Shown: positions 1-5,558 of the stretch, in pieces
Position numbering within the stretch: the stretch's first letter is position 1
Layout: every line of letters starts with the position of its first letter
Assembly (NCBI GenBank): GCA_002414705.1
Contig: DIAL01000001.1
Coordinates: forward strand, 1 to 5,954
From: Flavobacteriaceae bacterium UBA5079
Lineage (GTDB): Bacteria > Bacteroidota > Bacteroidia > Flavobacteriales > Flavobacteriaceae
Direction: 5' to 3'
Length of the DNA stretch: 5,954 nt
Notes under the pieces: generated by a model
Database searches by the model: none
The model's input: the letters and a program-made list of their open reading frames with translations, nothing else
What the model was told of the DNA's origin: nothing
Made by a program: the position numbers and the translations under genes

Positions 1-1
1 G

Positions 2-238
2 TTATCAAATAATACTTTTAATATACGTGTAAAAGGCATCGCTGATTTAATTCGTGAACATGTTGCTAACGATCCTACTGCTTTTTATGGAGAAGCAGCG
101 TTTGAACAAAACCTCAATACCTCAGTTAGTAACTTTTTTGGATTAACTGAGTTTATTACCTACCGTGTAGATAATATGACAAAACAATTAAATGGCACAT
201 TACCCTCTGCCGGTAATGGAAATGGATTTTGTAAGTAG
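2..238 (+). CDS. CotH kinase family protein, C-terminal part (5' end outside window)
   Basis: An open frame enters from the left edge and stops at TAG 236-238, giving 78 residues. It has the usual end of CotH-family proteins: a helix with IRELI-like spacing (IADLIREHV), then NDPTAFYGEAAFEQNL, then GLTEFITYRVDNMTKQLNG, the recurrent 'GL..f...R...v..qL.g' closing helix. CotH proteins are atypical protein kinases; spore-coat CotH phosphorylates secreted proteins. The catalytic core lies upstream and cannot be judged here. The tail after the last helix is short and Gly/Asn-rich and ends in Phe-Cys-Lys. All three Arg codons are CGT, unlike the mixed CGN/AGA use farther right, so this gene groups with the body of the following YHYH gene. 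The family call rests on the C-terminal pattern only; an unrelated helical protein is possible but less likely given a second CotH gene nearby. Confidence 0.72.
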   Translation, partial: LSNNTFNIRVKGIADLIREHVANDPTAFYGEAAFEQNLNTSVSNFFGLTEFITYRVDNMTKQLNGTLPSAGNGNGFCK

Positions 239-250
239 CTGAAAAGGTTC

Positions 251-318
251 ACCGCACTAATACTTAACAATGAGCTTTGTGTTTAAATTCAGTAATTTAA
301 TTTAAGTATTAGTCGGTT
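251..318. repeat. Long inverted repeat after the first CotH gene
   Basis: The left arm 251-267 (ACCGCACTAATACTTAA) is the reverse complement of 302-317 (TTAAGTATTAGTCGGT) apart from one bulged base, with a 34-base loop. As RNA it would form a stem of about 16 bp. No T-run follows the right arm, so it is not a standard intrinsic terminator. It could protect the 3' end of the upstream mRNA, act as a factor-dependent end, or be an operator. The right arm also matches a third site over the ribosome binding site of the next gene (434-443). Confidence 0.6.
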
Positions 319-366
319 TACATAGCCAAATAGAACATAGTATTTAGCTTGGGTACTACATAATTT

Positions 367-395
367 CACATTTGGTGCACATTTCCTGCACATTA
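367..395 (+). promoter_or_regulatory. Three CACATT repeats with 11-bp spacing
   Basis: CACATTT starts at 367 and 378 and CACATTA at 389, so three direct repeats recur at exactly 11 bp. The last two share the longer core TGCACATT. Direct repeats at one helical turn are typical of tandem binding by OmpR/PhoB-type winged-helix regulators, whose Pho box uses 11-bp repeats, but the motif itself is not one I recognise. It lies 63-91 bp upstream of the YHYH start. A weak sigma70-like pair (TTGGTG at 372, TAATCT at 394, 16-bp spacing) overlaps the repeats, so binding could act directly on transcription. The regulator is unknown. Confidence 0.45.
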
Positions 396-406
396 ATCTT
401 TTACGC

Positions 407-454
407 TAACGTTATTAAAGTCAACACACCACTAACCGACTAAAGGTAACGTTA
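407..454. promoter_or_regulatory. Two TAACGTTA palindromes before the YHYH start
   Basis: The perfect 8-bp palindrome TAACGTTA occurs at 407-414 and again at 447-454. The two copies are 40 bp apart start to start, close to four helical turns, so they would face the same side of DNA. The second copy fills the space between the AAAGG ribosome binding site and the ATG at 458. This suits an operator bound by a dimeric repressor, but in AT-rich DNA the pair could be chance. Confidence 0.3.
442..446 (+). promoter_or_regulatory. Shine-Dalgarno-like AAAGG for the YHYH gene
   Basis: AAAGG lies 11 bases before the ATG at 458 and supports that start, which is directly followed by a lipoprotein signal peptide. 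A Shine-Dalgarno site is notable because the CotH gene at 2053 and the kinase gene at 3795 have none, as is usual in Bacteroidota. It overlaps the end of AACCGACTAA (434-443), which is complementary to 309-318. Confidence 0.45.
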
Positions 455-457
455 ACC

Positions 458-1933
458 ATGAGCAAGAAATTTAACTGTTGGAAAGATTCAAGATCAGCAA
501 TATTGCACTTTGTATTAATATCAACTATATCTACATTAACCGCTTGTGGTGGCAGCAGTTCAGATAATGAATCCAGTGCTGATACTGACACAACAACAAC
601 TAATACCGCCCCCGTTGCTAATGCTGGTAGCGATCAGTCCGTATTCAACAATAGTACCGTTACGCTTTCTGGTGAGCTAAGTAGCGATGCTGAAGGTGAT
701 ACTCTAGGTTACTCTTGGAGTTTTTCAAGCATACCTAATAGCAGTGTTGCTACATTATCGAATGAAACAGATATTACTCCTACTTTCGTTGCTGATGCTG
801 TGGGTAGCTATGTGGTTAATTTAACCGTTGACGATAGCCTGTTAAATAGTGAAGTTGATAGTGTTGAAGTCGTGGTTTCACAAGTACCCGAAAGCTCTAC
901 TAGCGTCGTGTTATGTCACTACAACTATAACGAATACAATGATTCTATTTATGTACTCGACGACAGCATGTCACAGTGGAGCTGTAGCGATAGTGAGCGT
1001 TTATTAAGTGCTAACGGCATACCCGATCACGAGGTTGGAGAATTTCCAAATGAAGGTAATCCCAATGCTATCTCATCTCAAGATATTTCAGCAAACCTTA
1101 CCTTATCACCTGAGGAGTCAACAACAGCGACTGAATTAGGTGGCCCTCGCGGCGTTACAGGTTATGTACTTAATGGCGTAAAAATAGATGCTGGTACGGC
1201 TGGTAGCTGGGACGACTCAGGCGACAACTGTAGCTTAATAGATAACAGCGGCAATTGGAGTATTGAAGCATTAGGTCATAGCAGCTTTAATTTTGGTACC
1301 GACGAAAACAATGCCCATGTTCAACCTGGTGGCACTTACCATTATCATGGAATGCCAGAAGGATTTATTACCAAGCAAGGCGGCGGTGAAGCCACAATAA
1401 CGATTATTGGTTGGGCGGCTGATGGCTTTCCTATTTATGCACGTTACGGTTATAGCGTAGCAAGTGATGCCACTTCAGCAATACAAGCAATGCAAGGCAG
1501 CTATCAGCTTAAAAGTGATGTAAGTACTACTCGCCCTTCACAAGATATATACCCATTAGGTACTTTCGCTCAAGACTGGGAATATGTTGCTGGCTCAGGC
1601 GATTTAGATGAATGTAATGGTATTTCAATTGATGGAAAATATATGTATTTAGTGACAGAAGAGTTTCCTTACATAAGTCGCTGCGTTATGGGAGAAGTTG
1701 AGCAACAAGGGCAAGGACCACAAAATGGACAGGCTCAAAGAGGACAACCAAGTTTTAAAGATCTTTTAGACCAAATGGATTCGAATAAAGATTCAAAACT
1801 TTCAGCTAGTGAGGTTAAAGGACCTTTAAAACAAGATTTTAATAAAATAGATCTTAATAAAGATGGTTTTCTGTCTAAAGTAGAAATTGAAAATGCGGCA
1901 ACAAGAGGTACAAGAGTAAGACCCAAAAGATAA
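458..1933 (+). CDS. YHYH-domain lipoprotein with PKD-like domain and C-terminal EF-hand pair
   Basis: The 491-residue product starts with a lipoprotein signal ending in LTAC (Cys30), followed by GGSSS and an acidic Ser/Thr-rich linker. This is an envelope-anchored protein of proteobacterial style. Residues 51-141 form a PKD/Ig-like domain (APVANAGSDQ, then alternating strands). Residues about 150-410 are the YHYH domain: the family motif is GGTYHYHGMPEG at 291-302, followed by GWAADGFPIYARYGY, a late DLDECNG and the closing EEFPYISRC. A Gln/Gly-rich linker (416-430) leads to two canonical EF-hand loops: D441-N443-D445-K447-S449-E452 and D465-N467-D469-F471-S473-E476, which should bind calcium. 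The YHYH domain has no established function that I know of. It lies between two CotH genes, 119 bp before the second, probably as one functional group. Codon use changes near 1680-1740: before it 5 of 6 Arg codons are CGN and 4 of 37 Gly codons are GGA; after it 5 of 5 Arg are AGA and 5 of 8 Gly are GGA. This suggests a mosaic gene. Confidence 0.88.
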   Translation: MSKKFNCWKDSRSAILHFVLISTISTLTACGGSSSDNESSADTDTTTTNTAPVANAGSDQSVFNNSTVTLSGELSSDAEGDTLGYSWSFSSIPNSSVATLSNETDITPTFVADAVGSYVVNLTVDDSLLNSEVDSVEVVVSQVPESSTSVVLCHYNYNEYNDSIYVLDDSMSQWSCSDSERLLSANGIPDHEVGEFPNEGNPNAISSQDISANLTLSPEESTTATELGGPRGVTGYVLNGVKIDAGTAGSWDDSGDNCSLIDNSGNWSIEALGHSSFNFGTDENNAHVQPGGTYHYHGMPEGFITKQGGGEATITIIGWAADGFPIYARYGYSVASDATSAIQAMQGSYQLKSDVSTTRPSQDIYPLGTFAQDWEYVAGSGDLDECNGISIDGKYMYLVTEEFPYISRCVMGEVEQQGQGPQNGQAQRGQPSFKDLLDQMDSNKDSKLSASEVKGPLKQDFNKIDLNKDGFLSKVEIENAATRGTRVRPKR

Positions 1934-2052
1934 TATGATAAATTTTATTTACAGCGCAATTTATTCTTAAGTAACGCATCTAAATACTTAAATAAAAATA
2001 AAACAGATAAACCCTGTTAAAAATTAAAACATAATAAATAAGCCATTTTTAA

Positions 2053-3498
2053 ATGAGAAAATTGAAAACAAATATCCGTTTACTTTTACCGCTATTTATG
2101 GGTGGAATTATAGCATTTACATCCATTTCATGCAGTGATGACGATTTAAACAATACGACAACCACCGAAGAATCTGTAATAGACGACACCGATTTTGAAC
2201 CAACCGATTGGACTACAGAAACCCACAGTAAAGATGCCGATCCAAATTTTGATGAAGTATTTGAAGATAATGCTGTAAAACGATTAGATATCGTGATTAC
2301 AGAAGCGCGTTGGCAAAGTATGTTGGATAACATGACTGATTTATATGGACCATTTGGTGGCTCTGGTGGCGGGCCAGGAGGGCCAGGAATACCAGGTGGA
2401 GGCACAACAGAAGTAGACGAAGATCCAATTTTTGTTCCAGCCGAAGTATTTTATAATGGCATTGAGTGGTACCGAGTAGGTGTTCGTTTTAAAGGGAATT
2501 CAAGCTTACAAACAAGCTGGCAAAGTGGCATTTTAAAACTCTCATTAAAATTAGATTTTGATGAGTTTGAAGACGATTATCCGCAAATAGATAACCAACG
2601 TTTTTATGGATTTAAAAAATTGAGTCTTAAAAATAATTTTGACGATAAATCCATGTTACGTGAAAAAGTAGCTACCGATGTTTTTAGAAACGCAGGTTTA
2701 GTGGCATCACATACTGCCTTTTATACGGTATATGTAGATCATGGAAATGGCCCACAATATTTTGGACTTTACACACTTGTGGAAGAAGTTGATGATACGG
2801 TTTTGGATACCCAATTTTCGGATAACGATGGTAATTTATACAAACCAGATGGTGATGCAGCTAGCTTTGCATTTGGAACATTTAACGAGGATGAATACGT
2901 TAAAAAAACCAATGAAGATGATGCCGATTTCTCTGATGTTCAAAGTTTATTATCCATTTTACATGATGATTCTAGAACAACGAATCCAGCAGATTGGAGA
3001 GCAAATCTAGAATCTACTTTAGATACTGATGTGTTCTTAAAATATTTAGCCGTGAATACGGTGGTTCAAAATTGGGATACGTATGGTAGAATGACTCATA
3101 ATTATTTCTTATATAATAATCCAGATACCAGTAAATTAAACTGGATTCCTTGGGATAATAATGAGTCGCTACAGTTTGGAAAAATGCAAGGGTCATTACC
3201 TCTAGATTTTTCCAATATGAATGCCGCTGAATGGCCTTTAATTGGATATTTATATCAAGACTCCGTTTATAAAGCGCAATATGATATGTATGTTCAGGAA
3301 GTGGTTAATGATGCCTTTAGTATTAGTAATGTGCAAGCTTTGTATGCCAGCTATTCATCTTTAATTCAACCTTATGCTACTTCTGAAATTTCAGGATATA
3401 GTTTTTTAACTTCTAGCGCTGATTTTCAAACAACTGTAAATGAATTAAATAATCATGTTGTGGATAGAAATAATGCTGTTACAGACTATTTAAACTAA
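2053..3498 (+). CDS. CotH kinase family surface lipoprotein
   Basis: The 481-residue product has a signal peptide ending in SISC (Cys27). The following SDDD matches the surface-export signal described for Flavobacterium and Bacteroides lipoproteins, so an outer-face outer-membrane location is predicted. The CotH domain covers about 75-480: LDIVITEARWQSML at the N-side, VRFKGNSS (144-151), KKLSLKN and REKVATDVFRNAG in the middle, then the catalytic block NWDTYGRMTHNYFLY with Asp342 and IPWDNNESL with Asp368. These fit the catalytic and metal-binding Asp of Bacillus CotH (26 residues apart here, 23 there). The protein is therefore probably an active atypical kinase for exported proteins; its substrate is unknown. 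A Gly/Pro-rich collagen-like insert sits at 102-117. The start has no Shine-Dalgarno site and an A/T-rich leader, as in Bacteroidota. The 119 bases before it show no clear promoter or terminator, so cotranscription with the YHYH gene is possible. A strong terminator ends the unit at 3534-3567. Confidence 0.9.
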   Translation: MRKLKTNIRLLLPLFMGGIIAFTSISCSDDDLNNTTTTEESVIDDTDFEPTDWTTETHSKDADPNFDEVFEDNAVKRLDIVITEARWQSMLDNMTDLYGPFGGSGGGPGGPGIPGGGTTEVDEDPIFVPAEVFYNGIEWYRVGVRFKGNSSLQTSWQSGILKLSLKLDFDEFEDDYPQIDNQRFYGFKKLSLKNNFDDKSMLREKVATDVFRNAGLVASHTAFYTVYVDHGNGPQYFGLYTLVEEVDDTVLDTQFSDNDGNLYKPDGDAASFAFGTFNEDEYVKKTNEDDADFSDVQSLLSILHDDSRTTNPADWRANLESTLDTDVFLKYLAVNTVVQNWDTYGRMTHNYFLYNNPDTSKLNWIPWDNNESLQFGKMQGSLPLDFSNMNAAEWPLIGYLYQDSVYKAQYDMYVQEVVNDAFSISNVQALYASYSSLIQPYATSEISGYSFLTSSADFQTTVNELNNHVVDRNNAVTDYLN

Positions 3499-3533
3499 TA
3501 AACTAGATATTTAAATTTGATTTTTTTTTGTTG

Positions 3534-3567
3534 AAAGAGCTTCGTAAGAAATTGCGGAGCTTTTTTT
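3534..3567 (+). terminator. Intrinsic terminator after the second CotH gene
   Basis: Arms 3534-3547 and 3552-3565 pair over 14 positions, with three G-U wobbles and the rest Watson-Crick, closing a GAAA (GNRA) tetraloop at 3548-3551. The right arm runs into seven T residues (3561-3567). It lies 35 bases after the CotH stop and separates the CotH block from the kinase gene. Confidence 0.9.
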
Positions 3568-3584
3568 ACCAATCGGTTTCCTAA

Positions 3585-3635
3585 TTAAACCTTTTTATAT
3601 TTTCTAATTATAGCCTTTAGTCTCTCTTTCCGAGT
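3585..3635 (-). pseudogene. C-terminal remnant of a gene related to the small basic protein at 5219-5365
   Basis: Read on the minus strand, this segment encodes TRKERLKAIIRKYKKV and then TAA (3585-3587). The intact 48-residue gene at 5219-5365 ends in LRKERLKAIIKKAKEQ. RKERLKAII is identical, and three of the codon differences in this stretch are synonymous (GAG/GAA, CTA/CTG, GCT/GCA), followed by a conservative Arg/Lys. At DNA level about 33 bases match with four differences. Upstream of the homologous part the frame closes at TAG (3663-3665) without a start codon or the Lys-rich N-terminus. This is therefore a broken copy, not a gene. The synonymous pattern suggests that it was once a functional paralogue or a transferred homologue. 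The short match is the main limit on confidence. Confidence 0.6.
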
Positions 3636-3725
3636 TGTATTCTGAATGGGTAAAATGGTGAACTACAGGGGACTTTGTAAAAATAAATAACATTAAAATT
3701 TTACGTTTTATTGGGCATAGATTTT

Positions 3726-3753
3726 TTTGATAGCATTCTAAATATTATATTTC
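3726..3753 (+). promoter_or_regulatory. Possible Bacteroidota-type promoter for the kinase gene
   Basis: TTTG at 3726-3729 and TATATTTC at 3746-3753 resemble the -33 TTTG and -7 TAnnTTTG elements of Bacteroidota, with one mismatch in the -7 box and 16 bp between them, slightly shorter than usual. It lies about 40 bases upstream of the ATG at 3795 and downstream of the terminator, where a promoter is expected. AT-rich context makes chance matches likely. Confidence 0.3.
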
Positions 3754-3794
3754 GGTCGAATAGGCACAACCTTGTATTAAAACACTAACATGTC

Positions 3795-5138
3795 ATGAAA
3801 AATCAACGCAGGTCTCTTAATAATAAGCGTTCAGAAAACTGTTTAGATGGTCAAAATAAGGATACGAATGAGGAAGAAAAAGATGCAATTATTAAAAGGC
3901 AACTCCGATTTCAAGATTTGTTAATTAGTATCTCTACAAGGTATATTAATTCAGATTTATCAGATTTAGATACATTAATTAATTCGTCTTTAAAGCAAAT
4001 TGGACAATTTGTAGGGTCGGATAGAAGTTATATTTTTTCATACGATTTCAACACGAATACAACCTCTAATACTTTCGAGTGGTGCGCAGAGGGTATTACT
4101 CCGGAAATAGATGAATTACAAAACATTCCAACAGATTTTATTCCACAATGGCTAGAGGTGCATAAAAAAGGAGAAGCTTTTTATGTTAAAGATGTTAGTT
4201 TGTTGCCAGATGATGGACCTTACGGCTTACGCGGTATTTTGGAACCACAAGGTGTGAAGAGTTTAATATCCATTCCGAAATTTAAAAACAATCAACTTAT
4301 CGGTTTTGTTGGTTTTGATGCTGTAAAAACGTGCACAGTATACACAGAAAACGAAAAAGATATCCTCTTTGTTTTTGCTAATATGTTGGTAAATGTGATG
4401 CAAAGAAAAGAGCATGAAGACCAAATAAAAGCACAAGAAAAGAAAAAAGAAGAGTTATTAGTCCATTTATCACGCCAAAATGAGCAACTTAATGAATATG
4501 CACATGCGGTTTCTCACGATTTAAAAGCACCTCTGATAAGTATTCATACCTTAATTACTTGGTTTATAGCCGATAGAAGTACGGATTTAAAAGAAAACGA
4601 TATACAACAGCTAAACCTGGTATTGTTTAATGTTGAAAAAATGGATTTCCTAATTAAAGGTATTTTGGACTATTCAACCATTGATAGATTGGAAATACCA
4701 GACACAGAAATTAATACCAACGATGTTGTAAACGAAATTATAAAAATACTACTAATACCTAATCATATAAAAATTACGATACAAGATAATTTACCATTTA
4801 TATATGCTAATACATGGCGGATTAAACAGGTATTTCAAAACTTAATTCACAATGCCATAAAATATTGCGATAAGGAAATTGGACAAATAGAAATAGGTTG
4901 TGTCGATAAAAAAGACCACTATGAGTTTTTTATAAAAGACAACGGTATGGGTATTGATTCTGGTTATTTCGATAAAATATTTAAAGTCTTCACCAAGTTA
5001 GATAGCAAAAGTGCTTCCTCGGGTATTGGACTATCCATTGTTAAAAAAATTATCACCTATTACAGTGGTAGCATCTGGGTAGAAAGTGAAGTAGGTGTTA
5101 GCACAACTTTTTATTTTATATTTTTAAAAAATGAATAG
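3795..5138 (+). CDS. Soluble GAF-domain sensor histidine kinase
   Basis: The 447-residue protein has no signal peptide or membrane segment, so it should sense a cytoplasmic signal. A charged N-terminus is followed by a GAF domain at about 37-203, with strands such as SDRSYIFSYDF, GVKSLISIP and LIGFVGFDAV. A Lys/Glu-rich coiled-coil linker (204-235) leads to the dimerisation/phosphoacceptor helix with SHDLKAPL (His241). The ATPase domain has the N-box NLIHNAIKY (Asn353), the G1 box DNGMGI (382-387), the F-box region FDKIFKVF and the G2 box SSGIGLSIVKK (Gly410, Gly412). All catalytic boxes are intact, so it should autophosphorylate on His241 and pass phosphate to a response regulator. None is encoded in the window, so it is an orphan here; the ligand of the GAF domain is unknown. 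The start has no Shine-Dalgarno site. A two-codon frame, ATG TCA TGA at 3790-3798, overlaps the start ATG. The gene is flanked by a small-gene remnant on the left and the intact small gene on the right, which is convergent with it. Confidence 0.93.
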   Translation: MKNQRRSLNNKRSENCLDGQNKDTNEEEKDAIIKRQLRFQDLLISISTRYINSDLSDLDTLINSSLKQIGQFVGSDRSYIFSYDFNTNTTSNTFEWCAEGITPEIDELQNIPTDFIPQWLEVHKKGEAFYVKDVSLLPDDGPYGLRGILEPQGVKSLISIPKFKNNQLIGFVGFDAVKTCTVYTENEKDILFVFANMLVNVMQRKEHEDQIKAQEKKKEELLVHLSRQNEQLNEYAHAVSHDLKAPLISIHTLITWFIADRSTDLKENDIQQLNLVLFNVEKMDFLIKGILDYSTIDRLEIPDTEINTNDVVNEIIKILLIPNHIKITIQDNLPFIYANTWRIKQVFQNLIHNAIKYCDKEIGQIEIGCVDKKDHYEFFIKDNGMGIDSGYFDKIFKVFTKLDSKSASSGIGLSIVKKIITYYSGSIWVESEVGVSTTFYFIFLKNE

Positions 5139-5218
5139 CAATCCAAACGGCTAGATGTTTTATAAGGCGCTCTGTCTTTTAATTAGATTTTACAAGTAAA
5201 TTTTAAGACAACTTGTTG

Positions 5219-5365
5219 TTATTGCTCCTTCGCCTTTTTAATTATTGCCTTCAGTCTTTCTTTCCGAAGTGCTTCTTCAGTTTTTTTCTTGTTAATTTTT
5301 CTATTGAGAAGTTTGGTGTGCTTCGCCTTATTTTTTGTGTTTTTTTGGCCTTTAGGTTTTGGCAT
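5219..5365 (-). CDS. Small, highly basic hypothetical protein (48 residues)
   Basis: ATG on the minus strand (5363-5365) opens a frame of 48 residues ending in TAA at 5219-5221. The product starts MPKPKGQKNTKNKAKHTK and ends LRKERLKAIIKKAKEQ. It is dominated by Lys and Arg, has no Cys or membrane segment, and its C-terminal half should form a charged amphipathic helix. Such a composition suits a nucleic-acid or ribosome-associated protein, but this is inference and I do not assign a family. Coding status is supported by a related C-terminus at 3585-3635 with mainly synonymous differences. It converges with the kinase gene (about 80 bases between stops) and diverges from the tamB-like gene. 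No Shine-Dalgarno site is seen, as expected in Bacteroidota. The sequence ATGTCATG at the start offers a second ATG five bases upstream in another frame. Confidence 0.62.
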   Translation of the reverse strand: MPKPKGQKNTKNKAKHTKLLNRKINKKKTEEALRKERLKAIIKKAKEQ

Positions 5366-5491
5366 GACATCGTGTTTTAATTCCGGTGAATGTATTTTAA
5401 TAACATGAAAAAGTTTATCAATAATAGATAAAATAGTGCTAAAAAGTAGAATTTTAGTTAAATTTCATTACTACCTTTTCTTTTGGAGGTA

Positions 5492-5527
5492 TTAATAATT
5501 GTTTTACAGTACATTCACAATTATTAA
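5492..5527. promoter_or_regulatory. Perfect 11-bp inverted repeat before the tamB-like gene
   Basis: TTAATAATTGT at 5492-5502 is the exact reverse complement of ACAATTATTAA at 5517-5527, around a 14-base centre. It ends six bases before the TAAATTTG box and so would overlap the -33 region of that promoter. This position suits an operator; no T-run or G/C pairs favour a terminator. The rest of the 5366-5558 region is AT-rich with no other gene that I can see. Confidence 0.4.
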
Positions 5528-5532
5528 AATAA

Positions 5533-5540
5533 TAAATTTG
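5533..5540 (+). promoter_or_regulatory. TAnnTTTG -7 promoter box for the tamB-like gene
   Basis: TAAATTTG fits the Bacteroidota -7 consensus TAnnTTTG exactly. Transcription would start near 5547, giving a very short leader before the TTG start at 5559. No convincing TTTG/TTG element lies 17-23 bp upstream; the nearest TTG (5499-5501) is 31 bp away, inside the inverted repeat. Confidence 0.45.
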
Positions 5541-5558
5541 TAATTCAGATTTTACTGC

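Noticed and set aside
1735..1926. 63-codon open frame on the minus strand
   Set aside because: It lies wholly within the EF-hand coding part of the YHYH gene, antisense to two canonical calcium-binding loops, and has no recognisable domain.
2049..2405. 118-codon open frame on the minus strand with a Pro-rich start
   Set aside because: The Pro-rich stretch is only the complement of the Gly/Pro insert of the CotH gene, whose plus-strand frame carries clear family motifs.
2741..3196. Two short frames within the second CotH gene (89 codons plus, 60 codons minus)
   Set aside because: Both overlap the conserved part of the CotH domain and have compositions expected of shadow frames (Met/Ile- or Tyr-rich).
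3674..3702. GTAAAA / TTTTAC inverted repeat upstream of the kinase gene
   Set aside because: A six-base A/T-rich match in AT-rich DNA is expected by chance.
5192..5216. ACAAGT / ACTTGT inverted repeat between the kinase and the small basic gene as a shared terminator
   Set aside because: The stem is only 6 bp with no strong T-run on either side, too weak to call although a two-way terminator would be expected here.
5485..5543. GGAGG at 5485-5489 followed by a possible TTG-started 14-codon leader peptide ending at 5543
   Set aside because: Shine-Dalgarno sites are rarely used in Bacteroidota, the peptide has no attenuator-like codon run, and its start lies inside the perfect inverted repeat.
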